DNA of 6,450 bases from an uncultured Lachnospiraceae bacterium (lineage in GTDB: Bacteria > Bacillota > Clostridia > Lachnospirales > Lachnospiraceae): NCBI GenBank assembly GCA_947628025.1, contig CANQYH010000183.1, forward strand, positions 1 to 6,450, in the 5' to 3' direction. Positions 5,255-6,450 of the stretch are shown here, one piece after another (the first letter of the stretch is position 1; each line of letters opens with the position of its first letter). Made by a program: the position numbers and the translations under genes. The notes under the pieces are model-generated. The model worked only from the letters and a program-made list of their open reading frames with translations, searched no databases and was not told the origin of the DNA.

Positions 5255-6450
5255 ATGATAAAGACAAAAGAAAACGGTCTGTGGTTCCAGACCCGCGACG
5301 AAAATGTGTGGATCGTTCCCTACGGCGCAGACTGCGTCCGGGTCAGGGCTTCCCGCAGCACCAGATTCTCCGATGAGAATTGGACGCTGAACGAGCCGGA
5401 GCCCTGCGAGGCGGAGGTCACCCTCGACGGGAACCGGGGCGTGCTCCGAAACGGCCGGCTCACGGTGGTCCTTTCCAAATTGTGGATGGGATGCCGGATC
5501 GAATTTCAGCGCGGCGGGGAGACGGTGCTTTCCACCCGTGAGGAAGCGGACCCCGTCACGCGCTACACCCATATCGCCGGGGAGAATTACCGGATCCGCG
5601 TGAATTTCGACGCGCGGGACGAGCATATCTATGGCCTTGGGCAGGAGCAGCAGAGTTTCTTTGACCGTAAAGGCTGTACCTACGACCTGGCAAACTGGAA
5701 CACCAAATCCACGCTGCCGGTCGTCTATTCTTCGCTCGGCTACGGCTTTTTATGGAACAATCCCTCGCCCGGACGGGTCGAATTCGGCCTTAATCACACG
5801 GTCTGGACGGCGGACTGCTGCCGGCAGGCAGATTACCTGGTGTTTGTGGGGGATACCCCGGCGCAGGTCCTGAATACATATTGCAAATTAACGGGATTTG
5901 CTCCGAAGATGCCTGTATGGGCGGCCGGTTTCTGGCAGTCGAAATGCCGCTATGAATCGCAGGAGGAGCTTTTGGAAGTGGCGAGAGAGTACCATAAAAG
6001 AGGGATCCCCGTCGATGCGATCGTGATCGACTACTTCCATTGGACCGAGCAGGGCAACTGCGACTTCGACCCGAAATACTGGCCCGATCCGGAGGGCATG
6101 ATCCGGGAACTGAAAGAAATGGGGATGCGGCCGGTGGTATCTTACTGGCCGACGATCAACCCGCAGAGCCGGAACTGGCAGGAGATGAACGAGCGCAATC
6201 TCCTGATCCGCACCGAAAATGGGCAGTACGGCACCTTCGATTTCTGGGGTCAGCAGACCTATGTGGATATGACCAATCCCGAGGCCCGGGAGTATGTCTG
6301 GGAGCAGATCAAAAAGACCTATCTCCAATACGGCATCCGCACGTTCTGGCTGGATGAGGCGGAGCCGGAGATACACCCGCAGCAGTGGAGCAACTTAAAG
6401 ACCCACGCCGGCAATATGGCGGAGACCGGTCTTTTGTACCCGTATTATTA
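5255..6450 (+). CDS. GH31 family alpha-glycosidase (alpha-xylosidase/alpha-glucosidase type), N-terminal part
   Basis: The first 398 codons are in the window and the gene continues past the right edge; full-length relatives are usually about 650-800 residues. The start follows AGGAGG (5243-5248) at six bases. No signal peptide is seen, so the enzyme is probably cytoplasmic and cleaves imported oligosaccharides. Residues from about 110 to 215 look like the N-terminal beta-sandwich (IYGLGQEQQSFF, then YGFLWNNPSPG). The catalytic barrel begins near 218 with AAGFWQSKCRY (223-233), GIPVDAIVIDYFHW (250-263), a WPDPEGM segment and VVSYWPTINP. FWLDEAEPE carries the expected catalytic nucleophile D367; the acid/base residue lies beyond the window. 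These motifs resemble the XylS-type alpha-xylosidase branch more than secreted maltases, but GH31 specificities vary (xylose, glucose, galactose, N-acetylgalactosamine), so the substrate stays open. The gene is divergent from the AraC regulator, probably its controller. Confidence 0.92.
   Translation, partial: MIKTKENGLWFQTRDENVWIVPYGADCVRVRASRSTRFSDENWTLNEPEPCEAEVTLDGNRGVLRNGRLTVVLSKLWMGCRIEFQRGGETVLSTREEADPVTRYTHIAGENYRIRVNFDARDEHIYGLGQEQQSFFDRKGCTYDLANWNTKSTLPVVYSSLGYGFLWNNPSPGRVEFGLNHTVWTADCCRQADYLVFVGDTPAQVLNTYCKLTGFAPKMPVWAAGFWQSKCRYESQEELLEVAREYHKRGIPVDAIVIDYFHWTEQGNCDFDPKYWPDPEGMIRELKEMGMRPVVSYWPTINPQSRNWQEMNERNLLIRTENGQYGTFDFWGQQTYVDMTNPEAREYVWEQIKKTYLQYGIRTFWLDEAEPEIHPQQWSNLKTHAGNMAETGLLYPYY

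Noticed and set aside
5888..6376. Minus-strand and +1 open frames opposite or within the GH31 gene (including 5099-5626, 5631-5873 and 6040-6357)
   Set aside because: All overlap the GH31 reading frame or its control region and show only low-complexity or Arg/Pro-rich translations. The GH31 frame explains the sequence fully.

Overview
The window looks like chromosomal DNA of a mid-to-high-GC Bacillota bacterium, probably a Clostridia/Lachnospiraceae-type gut or rumen organism. The grounds are strong GGAGG-type ribosome binding sites ahead of every complete start, a canonical sigma-A promoter (TTGACA, 17 bp, TTTAAT), and the gene content: M14 aspartoacylase-like pairs and an AraC regulator next to a cytoplasmic GH31 glycosidase. 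This placement is inference; there is no rRNA or other taxonomic marker.

Layout. (1) Positions 1-1157 hold the end of one succinylglutamate desuccinylase/aspartoacylase-family (M14) gene, then a complete second member whose start overlaps the first stop by one base. The two share their C-terminal beta-barrel domain and are one co-translated tandem pair. In the complete copy the zinc-site histidines and the catalytic glutamate appear to be replaced, so it looks like a pseudoenzyme partner. (2) Positions 1325-4054 hold one long, strikingly AT-rich gene for a 909-residue protein: a small duplicated N-terminal module, an SF1 (UPF1/DNA2-like) helicase with all motifs intact, and a C-terminal PD-(D/E)XK-type nuclease resembling DUF2726/Vsr-like domains. 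It stands alone between GC-rich metabolic genes and is the best candidate for a poorly described system, probably single-gene defence against phage or plasmid DNA. (3) Positions 4069-5022 (minus) encode an AraC-family regulator with a cupin sensor, convergent with the helicase gene. (4) Positions 5023-5254 are a divergent control region with a strong promoter for the regulator, an extended -10 promoter for the glycosidase, and a direct repeat at exactly 21 bp spacing that fits an AraC-family operator. (5) Positions 5255-6450 hold the first half of a GH31 alpha-glycosidase (alpha-xylosidase/alpha-glucosidase type), which runs off the window.

How they work together. The AraC regulator and GH31 enzyme form a plausible sugar-responsive unit: an intracellular ligand would switch the regulator, which would bind just upstream of a weak -35 and activate the glycosidase. 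The M14 pair is a separate operon whose other members lie to the left. The helicase-nuclease has no visible link to either and is best read as an acquired insert. No tRNA, rRNA, CRISPR array, insertion sequence or confident intrinsic terminator was seen.
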